From contig NC_134842.1 in assembly GCF_965363235.1 (NCBI RefSeq), positions 34,432,505 through 34,496,504 of the forward strand: a stretch of 64,000 bases of DNA, given 5' to 3'. The position numbers were made by a program, and so were the translations under genes. Shown piece by piece: positions 38,701 through 48,409 of this stretch (position 1 is the stretch's first letter; each line of letters starts with the position of its first letter). The DNA comes from Mytilus galloprovincialis. Its lineage: Eukaryota > Mollusca > Bivalvia > Mytilida > Mytilidae. The notes under the pieces are model-generated. The model did no database searches and was not told the origin of the DNA. It saw only the letters and a program-made list of their open reading frames with translations.

Positions 38701-41520
38701 GCAAAAAGTGCTCCAACATTATTAAGTAGAACAACTGAAATTGACGCTACCAGAACTGTCTATCTGGTCTGTAATTTTATCGATTGTGGATGGGCATGTT
38801 CTAGAAACCCATTGGGGGCCTTCGGCTGTTGTCTACTCTATGGTCGGGTTGTTGCCGCTTTGACACATTCCCCATTTCCTTTCTCAATTTTATTTTTATA
38901 GTAGGAAGTGCTTTTCCAATTTACGCACCCGCTCTCGCTACTTTTTGATAGCATGCTATCCTTTCGGTTTTTATGTATCATCTGGATTCATCTTCTTGAT
39001 CGAATAATTAGATTTGACAATCTGTAAACAGCTGTGTCCGCCTTCATTTAAGATTGTGAGACACTCATCATCAGCACAATGTTATAAAGTGTGCACGCAA
39101 AACGCACGTTTTGTCTACAAAATACTTGAATAATAAAATACAAATATACAATTAAATTGCAAAGTCGGAGAGCATTGATAGCCTTAATTAAGAGAGGTTT
39201 TGCTATATGCAGGTAGGGTAATCTATTCCTGGGGTAGCAATCCTTCGTTTGCGATAAATTCAAAGATTATGAACTGATATTTAATAATTATGACCATTTC
39301 AATGTATATACTTGGCTGTTGAAACCATCGGGAGGAAACCTCCAGGCGCTTGCTGTGGTATTGACTTTGATTTCTACATGGTCCTGTTATTCTTACCTCG
39401 TTGCTAAATTGCCATATTTTCTGTGTCACGGACCGATGAGTTTGATTTTGATTCAAACTAATAATTAGTCGATAACAAACTGACAACGTCATGGCAAGAC
39501 ACGAAAAACGACCAAAAGACAAACAACAGTATACAAAAGACAACATACAAAACTAAAGGCTGAGACTAAAACGAACCACACCAAAAATTAACAGTTATCT
39601 GAGGTGCTCGATATATCCTATTGGTCTTATTCTAAAGGATATTAGTTAACTTAAATATCCATGTAGTATATCTTATATATAGCTAATGTAATTACAAATG
39701 TATATTGTGACGATTTTCCACAACATAAATTATAGCTTTTTTTCAGATTTCGTGTCTCTTTGTAACAAGATCTTTCAAAACACCACGGGAATACTATGAC
39801 TCTCGTTCAAACGCTTTCACAATGCCTTGTTTCGATTAAAATCGATCGACATTTTATTTTTGTTGATACAATGACCATTTGAATAGAGTATTAATTGACA
39901 TTTTTGGTTTAAATACTTGCCATTTATCATTAAACATTATCTATATAGAATCATCTAGGGCGTATTCTCTAAGGACTAAAATAATGTAAATCATTGAACT
40001 CATGATTGAACCTATACAATGCTGGTCTAAGATTTAGACCAGCAATGCTAGAATTAAATTAATGATAGTATTTGTCTCTGTAAAACAAGTCTGTACGATT
40101 ATATAACAACCTTCACTAGACTCTAAAATATAACTTTTTATTGCAATTACATCTATTTTTTTTTTTATTTATTTTTTTTTTTGTTCTCACGAATGATAGT
40201 TTGAAATAAACGTTCAGCGATTCTATAGCTCTAGTCTGACGTTCGTACAAAAAGATGACGTAACTTGAGTACATTAGTTTGAATGCCTATTTTCAGATTA
40301 TACGATATTTAGGGAAACCATCATGAGCTAATTAGATGAAGAAAAAAAAACAAAAAAAAACAATAATTGTTTATCTTTAGCCGCCACTGATGAATTTCGT
40401 GTCGTTGAAATGTGCAATTGTTGGAACAAGTTATAAGCCTTAGAATTTTTATTGGTTTTATTACATGTGAACTATTTTTAGTCCATTTTTCGTCCTTATA
40501 ACACATCATCATGTCCCCAAATATCGAAATCATGACGCATTTTGTTTAGAATTATATGAAAATGAATTTAAAAAAAATTTAAAGCTGATCTTGTTTTTGC
40601 TCAACTCTATAACCACCATGAATATTCATGAAATATTCACCAATGATTGCGAAGCAAACAACAGTTAACTAACAATGTTTAAGAATCGAAAACAAATAGT
40701 TCGTTAGCAACCGCGTTGGTTAGTATCACTCTATATGATTTTGAATTAAAAAAATATACAGTAGGAATAATTTGGACTATGTTTGTGGTTTTGAGTGTCA
40801 CCTTCAGTGTTGGATCCAGATATGGCATAGAGGGTGTAACCCCCACCCCCTTTCCCAACCCAACGCCCTTAAATTGCAAAAAAATCTATACAGTAGGAAT
40901 ATTATGGATTTAGTTTTGTTCGAATGTTCCAATCGATGCTCAATCTTTAGTGTAGTATTTGGTGGATGTTTTTTTTTTTTTCTTTTGTCGTCTTTCATTT
41001 GGTCATAGTGTTGTCTGATTACTCTGGCTCTGGTTTTGAGTGTCATCTTCAGTGACGTTGCCAGGATATAGTGTACAGGGTACAACTCCCTGCCCGTTTC
41101 CCTTTCCATCTTCAAAAAAATTCATTTGTTTTATATTTAATCGGCCAACACACGTTTAATCTAATTTCTTTTCTCTAATTCTGAACCCCTTTTTCAAAAA
41201 ACCTGGATCCGCCCCTGACCTTGGTTTATTTCGTTCAAATTTTATGAATAGAAAGTGTTAAACTTAAATTATTCAAAGTGACATATTGTTTTATCATATT
41301 TTGAAATAATTAATCTTAACTATACATACCTTGAAAATTGAACACTGAGTATATAGATTTGTCTGATACACATACTGAAACTAGTCATTACAATACATAA
41401 CCATATAAGTCTTCCTATCAAAAGTTTACTAGATATAATCCTGTTTACACCATGAAAAGTTGTATACTCTGCAAATCGTCTAAAAAGATTCCTCACTTCG
41501 CTATATATGGTAGTCGTCAT
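17305..41520 (-). CDS. DEG/ENaC-family sodium channel, complete (gene B)
   Basis: Eleven exons splice in frame into 512 codons plus stop: 41520-41330, 36162-35958, 32550-32517, 31709-31574, 30087-29996, 25890-25727, 24196-24131, 22488-22427, 21072-20962, 19631-19556 and 17706-17305. All introns are GT-AG and phases agree at every junction. Landmarks: HG gating motif (residues 23-24), TM1 (about 35-58), FPSISFCDLNP (80-90), cysteine pairs in the ectodomain (C179/C186, C202, C299, C310, C312, C316), WP (330-331), INIYF-type strand before TM2, and TM2 with the G-M-S filter at 396-398. Family members are trimeric, usually amiloride-sensitive, Na+-selective channels of the plasma membrane, with both termini cytosolic. 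Length is typical. Ligand (peptide, acid, mechanical) cannot be told. The ATG at 41520 is chosen because it aligns with gene A; an in-frame GTG lies 15 bases upstream. Exon 7's acceptor is the least certain junction. Confidence 0.92.
17707..19555 (-). other. Gene B intron 10
   Basis: Dominated by the 42-bp minisatellite (18455-19480). The remainder is T-rich on the plus strand, with nothing recognised. Confidence 0.8.
18455..19480. repeat. 42-bp minisatellite, about 24 units
   Basis: Unit approximates CTTCAACATGTCAATTTTGG then TTGTATGCTTTTGTCTGTCT then CT. Units alternate between GGTTGTATG and GATTCTATC subtypes. Because 42 is a multiple of three, long frames stay open on both strands: a 14-residue KRDRQK..(R/T)IKI repeat on the minus strand and a QHVNFDSILLS repeat on the plus strand. 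Inside gene B intron 10. Confidence 0.95.
19556..19631 (-). CDS. Gene B exon 10: INIYF strand before TM2
   Basis: 76 bases, acceptor TTTTAATAG, donor ACG|GTAATT. Codes ESLLFINIYFSSLQEEITEEE, then LAYT, homologous to the L(N/D)IYF...EE...AY segment directly before TM2. Its phases (2 in, 0 out) join exons 9 and 11 exactly, which ruled out a decoy frame nearby at 20640-20830. Confidence 0.9.
19632..20961 (-). other. Gene B intron 9
   Basis: Contains two open frames of unknown meaning on the minus strand: 20334-20594 (true ATG, 86 codons, six cysteines) and 20552-20827. The latter looked at first like the missing channel exon but does not fit by phase. Confidence 0.65.
20962..21072 (-). CDS. Gene B exon 9: WP motif
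   Basis: 111 bases, acceptor TTACAG, donor GTAAAT. Codes EIQYATFRSMTTWPGK, the conserved Y...WP(S) segment between the cysteine-rich domain and the last palm strand, then a helical stretch ending VAYQDM. Confidence 0.92.
21073..22426 (-). other. Gene B intron 8
   Basis: 1.35 kb, AT-rich, no repeat or extra exon recognised. Confidence 0.65.
22427..22488 (-). CDS. Gene B exon 8: cysteine-rich CxC...C segment
   Basis: 62 bases coding LQCMANAEKGTENCSCKDPC, four cysteines including the CxC of DEG/ENaC cysteine-rich domain III, which forms the disulfide ladder of the thumb. Acceptor CAAGAG, donor GTATGA. Confidence 0.9.
22489..24130 (-). other. Gene B intron 7
   Basis: 1.64 kb, AT-rich, nothing recognised beyond chance short frames. 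Confidence 0.65.
24131..24196 (-). CDS. Gene B exon 7: FGSKDLCDDSG
   Basis: Donor CAG|GTAAGA is clear. The peptide VFGSKDLCDDSGQYTNIQ supplies one conserved cysteine. The acceptor lies in an AG-rich run (AATAGAG followed by AGAAAAAAAGAG). Two AG positions keep frame; the one giving 22 codons is listed, and one four codons shorter is possible. Confidence 0.8.
24197..25726 (-). other. Gene B intron 6
   Basis: Contains the dispersed repeat at 24535-24900; otherwise featureless AT-rich sequence. Confidence 0.65.
24535..24900 (+). repeat. Dispersed mussel-type repeat
   Basis: Starts TTTGATGTGTTTGAGGTTTTG, continues GGGACTTTCCGTTTTGAATT and a GC-richer block GCGGGGTGTGGTGGGTTG, CTCGACCGGGTCAAATCAAG. 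Recognised from memory as a recurring bivalve sequence; no second copy is in this window. The 83-codon frame it contains is not treated as a gene. Confidence 0.5.
25727..25890 (-). CDS. Gene B exon 6: ectodomain, GF/L-x-L-x-N beta region
   Basis: 164 bases, acceptor TTCAG followed by CATTTCAG, donor CAG|GTAAGT. The later CAG would break the frame, so the first AG is used. Codes FQLFLNVNQSDYIPYV, DDPGIILSIHENGYRP and SPGFKTDISLFQ, matching the family's palm-domain strands. Confidence 0.92.
25891..29995 (-). other. Gene B intron 5
   Basis: 4.1 kb, most of it occupied by a candidate TTAA-flanked element (26240-29861). Confidence 0.75.
26240..29861. mobile_element. Candidate 3.6-kb TTAA-flanked DNA element
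   Basis: Left end TTAA-AGGGAAACTTCGCAAA (TTAA at 26236-26239). Right end, read from the other strand, TTAA-AGGGAAATTCCGCGAT (TTAA at 29862-29865). Both ends share ATTATGTTCAT about 30 bases inside. TTAA duplications are the mark of piggyBac-type insertion, but the terminal bases are not the usual CCC. No long transposase frame survives; short frames include one starting MPTVCNHRMSIDY near 27281. Two independent short elements sharing this end are the alternative. Confidence 0.5.
29996..30087 (-). CDS. Gene B exon 5: YYGQCYRF motif
   Basis: 92 bases, acceptor TTTCAG, donor GTACGT. Codes SFFVPFYDPYYGQCYRF, the YGxCYxF signature that follows the cysteine pair in this family, then LVAKHVGHLF. 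Confidence 0.92.
30088..31573 (-). other. Gene B intron 4
   Basis: 1.5 kb, AT-rich, no repeat or extra exon recognised. Confidence 0.65.
31574..31709 (-). CDS. Gene B exon 4: ectodomain with CRYEGELC pair
   Basis: 136 bases between acceptor TTGTAG and donor GTAAAT. Codes EFRREMNYFD, an NIT glycosylation sequon, then SSDFKEFILSCRYEGELCN, the DEG/ENaC ectodomain pattern of two cysteines a few residues apart. Gene A has an aligned exon of the same length. Confidence 0.92.
31710..32516 (-). other. Gene B intron 3
   Basis: 0.8 kb. The frame upstream of exon 4 stays open for some distance by chance but has no family similarity. Confidence 0.65.
32517..32550 (-). CDS. Gene B exon 3 (34-base micro-exon)
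   Basis: Codes TSFHKDDLQSE plus one base, between acceptor CCAG and donor GTATGC. It is too short to find by reading frame alone, but gene A has an equally long exon with a near-identical peptide (TSFNTDDLQSE), and the phases fit both neighbours. Confidence 0.88.
32551..35957 (-). other. Gene B intron 2
   Basis: 3.4 kb. A decayed copy of the 8560-8810 repeat lies at about 34690-34870 (CAGACAACAACC ... TGAATTGCAGAGTCCT). Nothing else recognised. Confidence 0.6.
35958..36162 (-). CDS. Gene B exon 2: post-TM1 ectodomain start
   Basis: Acceptor TTTCAG at 36163-36168; donor AAT|GTATGT. Codes SYKINRKVSISN followed by YFPSISFCDLNP, the classic sequence after TM1 containing the first conserved ectodomain cysteine (C86). 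An NGT sequon is near the end. The exon is 205 bases, identical in length to its gene A counterpart. Confidence 0.93.
38431..38901 (+). pseudogene. Retroelement polyprotein fragment fused to element 3' UTR
   Basis: The frame contains LDIFLFFDTDGRLKTLIFD and GFNFPIVDFPFLSSSIPS, resembling the region just upstream of the fragment at 10930 in retroelement proteins of this type. After about residue 70 the frame no longer looks like the family and runs into the 3'-UTR tail (CTCTATGGTCGGGTTGTTG ... CATTCCCCATTTCC) also seen at 11855-11905. So this is an internally deleted copy. It is read on the strand opposite to gene B. Confidence 0.65.
39056..39580 (-). repeat. Composite of dispersed mussel-type repeats
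   Basis: The left part (39060-39240) is a decayed relative of the 757-985 family (AAAACGCACGTTTTGTCTAC, GGTAATCTATTCCTGGGGTA). The right part (39470-39580) is the complement of the family at 63240-63452 (CTGACAACGTCATGGCAAGA, ACGACCAAAAGACAAACAAC). Confidence 0.6.
40745..41220 (+). repeat. Short interspersed duplicated motifs
   Basis: TATACAGTAGGAATA occurs at about 40754 and 40888, and TTTTGAGTGTCA(C/T)CTTCAG at about 40793 and 41034. Ends with CCTGGATCCGCCCCTGACC, a phrase I associate with mollusc transposon debris. Class not determined. Confidence 0.55.
41330..41520 (-). CDS. Gene B exon 1: N-terminus, HG motif and TM1
   Basis: Encodes residues 1-63 and two bases of codon 64. The motif FAEYTTFHGVNRI carries the His-Gly pair required for gating across DEG/ENaC channels. 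A hydrophobic stretch follows (about residues 35-58, LIGRLIWLCIVMTSFSMCI). The exon ends at a GTATGT donor in phase 2. Any 5' UTR exon or promoter was not located. Confidence 0.92.
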
Positions 41521-43485
41521 TTTTCTATCAAACACTGATTCTTAACGTGACAGATATCCCGATAACATCCTGATTGTTTTCACGCTATTATAGCACTGAT
41601 CACTGTTAATATCTGTAATTCAAATTTGATGTCATAACATCAATACCAGGTTAATACAGCAATATGTATTACACAAAAGAAGCAGAAAGTTGTAGTTGGT
41701 ATGTAATGCTATCAAATATTATTCTGCAGATTTGAGGCTGTACTATTCGATTCTTTTGGGATTCTACGTTATCGCGTGTTTATAAAAATTTTATAATGAA
41801 TTTGAAAACAATGTACCGATTGTTAAATCTCATAAGACTACTAGACTTTGCCTGTTGAATCCAGAAATAAGATAAAATATCTAAAATATTTATTCTTCCA
41901 AATATGGTAATAATCAAATATCTTATTTAGTTTGGTTACCATGGTGATAAGAAACACAGTTAAAAAATATTTTGAGTTTTCAATTTAGATGTGTCATTTC
42001 AACTATTCGTGCTATCTAACTGATAAAGCATCTCAGATATTTACTCAAATGACCGAGATTTTGTATTCTATATGGGTAATTAAAACACAGAAAACTGTAA
42101 GCCTTCTGTAAATTGGCTTATTTTAGCAATATGACAAAATATATTGACAACATACTTTTTAAGGTTTCGCCTCTTTTTTTTAAAACGGATATGACCTTAT
42201 TTTTCCTGATTTAATCAAAATGACAGAAAAGACCGAGACAATATTTCTATATATGCCGCTTTTTGACTTATGTATGAAACTAAAAACTCAGAAAAGCTAT
42301 TTTTAGTGTAAATAACAAATAAGAATGCAAGTCAAAAACAAATAAATATCAATCTATCATCTCACTCATTTTCATTTTCATGAATCGCGAAAATCTGTAA
42401 CAAAAGCAAAAAAAATTATTTGCAGTCAAAATTTCGATAAACATTCCAATAGTCTTTTAATAATTCTAAACTTTGATATCAGGTGTATGGTAAGATTTTA
42501 AAGATGAACAGTATGATTTAACACAATACACTATTTTTGAGAAGATTTAATCGAAACCATACTTCTTCTTAAGTCAGTGCGGATTATCAAAAACGTACTG
42601 ATACATTGTATATTGTTCGATTCAGCGGTACATTTCTTTCAGGTTTAGCAAATAATTTCTTTTAAAATCTAGGCAAGTTATATAAAACATGAAATAGTTT
42701 ATCTAATGCTTTGCATTATTTAAATCTGAATTCATTTAAAAGAATAATCAAAATCTTGTTCAATTTTTGTTCATATCTAATTGTTTATCGGTTGCCATTT
42801 GGTTTCTTTTGTTGTTGTTTTTTGTTGTTGTTTTTTTTTCGGGGGAAGAGGGAGTTATGAATGTTACTTCATATTCTTTTTTATTAAATTATATTTAATA
42901 ATTTCATTATTTTTCTTAATAATCATTCTGAATGTGTTTTCTTATTACAGGACACAACCCAAATCAAATAATAATTTAAGATTTAGGTCAAGAGAACTAA
43001 CAATCATAATTAAAAGTTTGTTATTAAAGATCAGTTTCATTTCTGTATAACAATAGATTTAAGATGGCTGTTAACTAGACCTCGGATAGAGAATACTAGT
43101 AAATGTATTGTACTCCAAAGTTATCTACTGTATACATTTAATTATTAACTTGACTTTCAAAATAACTCTTCGTGGTAATTATCGATTTGGTCATTTCAAA
43201 ACAACAGCAGTTCTGTCAATGAACTTGAACTGATATTTAATGATGTCCTAAAGATAAATAAACGATTCAATTTCATTATGATTTGTGCATTACGGCAGCA
43301 ATACAACATATATATACGAACGCATATCTTTAATTGAAGTGTTCCCCTCTGGGGCTGACGGTCATAGAATTCAATAGACAGAATGCTTGATTGGAAGAAA
43401 TACTAGGTGGTTGGAAAAATCGGTACCCGAAGACGAATTATCAAAAGTCTAAACTAGCATATATTCTGTATTACTAGGAGCCTAC

Positions 43486-43625
43486 CGCACGTAGTTGAAA
43501 ACGCGAAATATGTTTTCTTTCCAATTTCGCGTGTATGAATTATTCGCGTTTTCGCGTTTACGACTTCGCGATTTCGCGTTTTGTCCTATAGAATATGAAG
43601 GGCGAAAACGTGATTTGGCCTTTAC
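43486..43625 (+). repeat. TTCGCG-rich repeat
   Basis: Dense recurrence of TTCGCG, as in ATTCGCGTTTTCGCGTTTAC and GACTTCGCGATTTCGCGTTT, standing out from AT-rich, CpG-poor surroundings. I associate this phrase with a recurring mussel repeat. A 64-codon frame across it is likely incidental. Confidence 0.6.
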
Positions 43626-45435
43626 CGGCAACCTTAGATTTATCTTTCAATATTTACATTTTTTTCTTTTGATAACCGAACAGGCATAATTCATGGGTAA
43701 TCCATCTCTAGCTAAGGGGTTAAATTGAAGGTCACGTGAATACGGATTCAATGAGGTCGAATTATCCACTTGCAAATGGATATTTCATCATCGATGCTTT
43801 TTAGTTTGTTGTTCTGCACTTTCATATTGTGAGTTGAACTCTGGAATTGGCACAACAATCATTTAAGGTATAACAATCATTCAAATTGTTGGTTAAGGAA
43901 CTAAATATTTTGTACAGTTTCCTGTAGAATTACATTGAAGAACATCACCTTAATTATTAACCTCTAATTTCATGCCACACCATGCAATATTATCAATGGT
44001 AATGTGTAATGATCATACTAAAGACACATGATAGTTTAATCATATATATACTGCTTTCATTGAACAGTGCATTTTATTTGCTAATTGAAAACAAGTAACC
44101 AATAACGTTCTTGTGGTCTGCACATCTTCTCGCTGCCAATCATTTTGTACGTGATAAAGTTGAATTTCTTGGAATTTGATTCTAAAATGATAGAATAGAA
44201 ACGTGCAGGGCACAAATAAACCATTTCAATATGTATAATTGTGCAATGGTATGATTAGCGTAAACTCTTCATTTTAGTTTTGATCCTCTACGATAACGCA
44301 GCACTTTCGTGACATTTTCTGATAAAGAGGCTTAATTATTTTAGGCGTAAGAGTTATGCTCAATTTAGTGCAACACGCTTTGCTTTTGATGTTTCGTTTT
44401 ACCGGTTGTATTTATGAGCAGCAAATTAAATTTTGTATTTGCCATTGCAACCACATGTCTAATACATGACCATAATGACAAAGGGAATATTTTTTGCGAA
44501 CCAAAATATACCTGTCAATGTATATTAGTTTGGATTTATAAATATTGTATTGTAACAAACTTTTGAAACTTGAATATGAAATAATGAAATGATTGTAACT
44601 GATAACTGTTAGAACATGACACCGATCATTGTTTGTGTAAAAAAGAATGATTATCATCCTTACATATAGCCAAAAATAGCTACAAACGTAAATAAAATGT
44701 ATCATTATATAATCCTTTTCCTGATCAAAGTATGAGATTTCTCAGGCTTTTATATGGGCAAGAAAAAATGAATTCTACAACCTTTCTTAAGTCGTCCTTA
44801 TGTTAAGGAATAGCTAGAGTACTAATTATATTAAAAGTCACTTAGGAAAGTTTCTTTGGGATATCTCTGTGCGTCATAAACATGCCAGATGAACATTTTT
44901 TACTGTTGAAATAGTGATAACAGTCAAAATGATTAAATTATTCCGACAATAAAATATGTCTTAATTATTTGTCACATCTGACATGTTCGTGGCACAATAA
45001 TTGGTGCATTACAAAGGAAACGTTCGAGTGCACCTAATAGACTTAACCCTATCAATCTATTTGTCAATATCATGATAACTTTGAAAGGATTGTTGTTTAA
45101 ATTGTTGAAGGCCATACGTTCAGTCAGGATTCTACTTCGCCAGAATTATCTCCCCATTACGCAAGTTCATTTTCACAATCGTAGAAATGGAATTTTAAGC
45201 CATTGTAGGGATGACGCGCTACCAATTTTGCTCTTGGAAACCGATAAATTTATCCACATTGCACCATTACGATCCTTATATGTCGGTTGTATTTTAAAAG
45301 ACAAATGTATCAACTAGCTAATGAGAATCAGTTAATGATCTTGTGTGCATTGATTAACTTAAAACTATTGTCTGATCGGTTGTCAGGTGGAATTTTCGAA
45401 AATTCATAAACATTTAAAAAAATTCTAATTAAAAA

Positions 45436-46020
45436 TTTCGTGGAAGGGCAGACTAGATTTTTTTTAGTGTATAAAGATTTCACACAAAAAAATTATAATT
45501 TTTTAAAGATATGCATTTTCATCATCCAATTTGAAAGACTGTCGTCAAGTACTTTCAGTAAAAAAAAAATAGCTATTCGAACACACCTTCTCTGTTTTTG
45601 TGACTCATTAGATAGGTATTTCACTTGACCAATATATTTCATCTTTTAGTACTGTTATTTTTTTTTTGTGTGTTATAAAGTCAATCTGAAGCTTTGATAA
45701 ATATAAAAATGATAGAATCTGAAGCGAAAAGATGTATGAAATATTCTTACTTTGTTCAAGACAAAAAATTCAACTCAAACACGCCCTAACATAAAAAGGT
45801 GCACTCGATTTTCTCTTTTCGATACAATTGTTACCCATTTTTTGGAATTTTTTCTTGAGTCACATAATGGAAGGGCAGACACGAAAATTTTTGAACTATT
45901 ATATTGATATTTTTTCCGTCCGTGGTAACTTTTTCAAAAAAATCGGAGGTTATGCATTTTCTTCATCCAACTTGAAAGATACCAATGTCGTCGACTTGAA
46001 ATCTAATTGTTCTGCTTAAC
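45436..46020 (+). repeat. Diverged tandem duplication starting GGAAGGGCAGAC
   Basis: Copies begin near 45440 and 45867. Both start TGGAAGGGCAGAC, share a TTATGCATTTTCTTCATCCAA-type block about 90-110 bases on, then TTGAAAGA. Both give short frames starting MEGQTR, but the frames diverge and shift, so I do not call a gene. Confidence 0.65.
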
Positions 46021-46443
46021 TATGTACTAGATAAATTGAAAACTTATGCAAATGGTGTTTTTAAAATAAAACACCTCGTAATTGAGAAGAAAATTGTAAT
46101 TTTGTTTGTTTCGATTAACTTTTAAAAATTTTGTCACTATAGTAAACTATACAGTACACATTTATCGCCTTCTCTAACAAAGAGCTTCGATTATTTTGTT
46201 CTATTCAATCGGGTTTCCGACTGCGTTGTCCTATGTCACCTACGGTAAATGGTTATATCCGCATACTTTATTTGAACTCTGTGTTAGTGTTTAGTTGACT
46301 GATACTCATGTACCACATCTCCTTATTGTTATATTGTTCATAGAATGTCACGAAAATACTCAGCACAGTAACATATAAATGAGTACAAGCTTGACCATTT
46401 TAGTTTTACAGCACTCTTTCAGCATCATATAATACTAGAACAC

Positions 46444-46462
46444 ACCCGCGAAATCGCGGGCA
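46444..46462. repeat. CCCGCGAAATCGCGGG hairpin motif
   Basis: A six-base GC stem with a four-base loop, CCCGCG-AAAT-CGCGGG, in AT-rich surroundings. I recall ACACCCGCGAAATCGCGGG as part of dispersed bivalve elements. Confidence 0.6.
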
Positions 46463-48409
46463 TATATAATACAGCTTGTAAACTGTTGATTTTTTGTAAA
46501 AGATGTTATGTATGGTGAATTTCATAAAAGGTATCAAAAGCCCTCTCCCTTTTTCCAAAGTCCGATATTTGTTTCCTTTCTGTTAAATTCAATTATTTTC
46601 GTGTTTCTGGCCTCAGACCACAATTATTCTTCTCCTTTGCTACAATGCTTCTTTTGGTAAAAGTCAAATCAAATTAAAAATTTGCACCGTTTCAAACATG
46701 AAATAAATGTAACTGCTTATATAATAGACCATTATTAGTCTAATGATACACATGTATATGCTTCTAGGACAAGCCATCAGTGCCTTTTCTTTTGAGAGCC
46801 TTATTAACATACCGCATGCGCGTAGCTACGTTTACGTCAAAACGCCCGGGCGTACACTTGAATTTTGAAAATAAAACAAATAATCGACATAGAATAAGAA
46901 AAACTGGTCAAAAGCACATCAGCCTTGTGCTTCTTTTTTTAATGGATTGTAATTTTGAATAAAAAGGGACTAAATTTACTCAAATAGATCATTTAATATA
47001 TTTGTTCGAATATTTTGTAAAAGTGTGAATCTACTATGAATTCTACGTACTTTTCTTATATTTAAAGAAATTCACTATCTGCTCAGATTCAATATGCTGT
47101 TTGTATTTCTTTCGAGCCTGTGATTTATGTCCCAAAAGCGAGACAAAGCGGGGTCAATATTTAGGTTCCGAATGTGGATAAAGTCTTTTGAACGACTCCC
47201 CGTGAAATTTTACGAAAGTTGTACAGAAACTGTTTATGATCAAAAGAGTATTCAGAGCAATATAATAATGCAATTATATCTTTAATTTTCCCGCATTTTA
47301 AGGACAAAATGTATTTCTTTCTGCAATTAATAAGTGGTCGCAGTTTGGGCTTACATTTTTTTATTTCTCAATTACATTAACTACTTGTCGAACCTTGATC
47401 GAATTTTATGAATAATGCTGAAGAAGCTTTTTCTATGACTAATGTCTAAAGCTTAAATTTTGAAAGCATTTGTTTTCGTTCATTTTTCTGTTCTTTTCTG
47501 ATAGCCGGACTCTTCTTTACGCAATTAATTGTTTTACATGCAATTTATAAACCTTCATAGATTGTCATGAAATATTCCAGATCAAGAAAAAAATATCAAA
47601 AGAAAATTTTAGATTTTTTTTTAAATCCCTTTAAAGGAATGATAAATTGATTCACATTTTGAAGGTGCTTTTGTCGATTGTATGCTCACTCACGGCACCC
47701 TTTAAACTTATTTAAAAGTAATATTGGTTTGGACGTTTTCTCTGGCTCTGATTGGCTTATTTATTTTTCATTTTTGTTATCTATCATACGATTCGTTGTA
47801 TTTGTGCATGTTTCAAACTGGAAGTCTTATCTATCACTAAAATTCAGTCTGATGACGGAATCATATCCGGACCCCTTTTTTGTCGTTTTTCTCCCAAAAT
47901 AACTCAATCTGAATAATCATAAGAATGGATGACAAATGCGACTATGCATGTTACCTATAGGACACAGAGGCATGATGATTGATTTATTGTGGAAGGAAGA
48001 GAAGCGACACACAAAATGAGGTCTTCTCGTTTAATAGTATAGATACACTGTGCCATATGAACATTATACTCGTTTGGTAATTAACGGGCCAGACCATATG
48101 AGAATTATACCAAATAGGTATTCGAATCTATCGATTGCAGGAACACACAACTCATTCCCAGAAACAAAAACGGTCAAATTTCTAATCAACTGTCTTTTAC
48201 ATATTATATATTATTGAAATTTTGGTGAAGGAATGCATATTCATTCAGTTTAGCAGTGAACTAGACATATACATGTACATGTATGTCAAACAAAGCACAC
48301 CAACTGGTGCATCAAGTGTTGAGGTTACTATAATAATAATTAGAAAATGCGGATTTGGCATATTATGTTTAAAATCCAGTTTAAAAAAAATAGCCCTCCA
48401 ATTTATTTT

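Larger units (their letters stand above)
36163..41329 (-). other. Gene B intron 1
   Basis: 5.2 kb, the longest intron. It contains an unexplained minus-strand open frame (36947-37135), a retroelement fragment (38431-38901), composite repeats (39056-39580) and duplicated motifs at 40745-41220. Confidence 0.8.

Noticed and set aside
45072..45317. 81-codon frame MITLKGLLFKLLKAIRSV...
   Set aside because: Its start overlaps a dispersed repeat phrase (TTGTTGAAGGCC), and I see no domain, splice context or similarity.
46444..46462. CCCGCG hairpin as a transcription terminator
   Set aside because: This is eukaryotic DNA; such hairpins do not terminate Pol II, and the phrase occurs in dispersed bivalve repeats.
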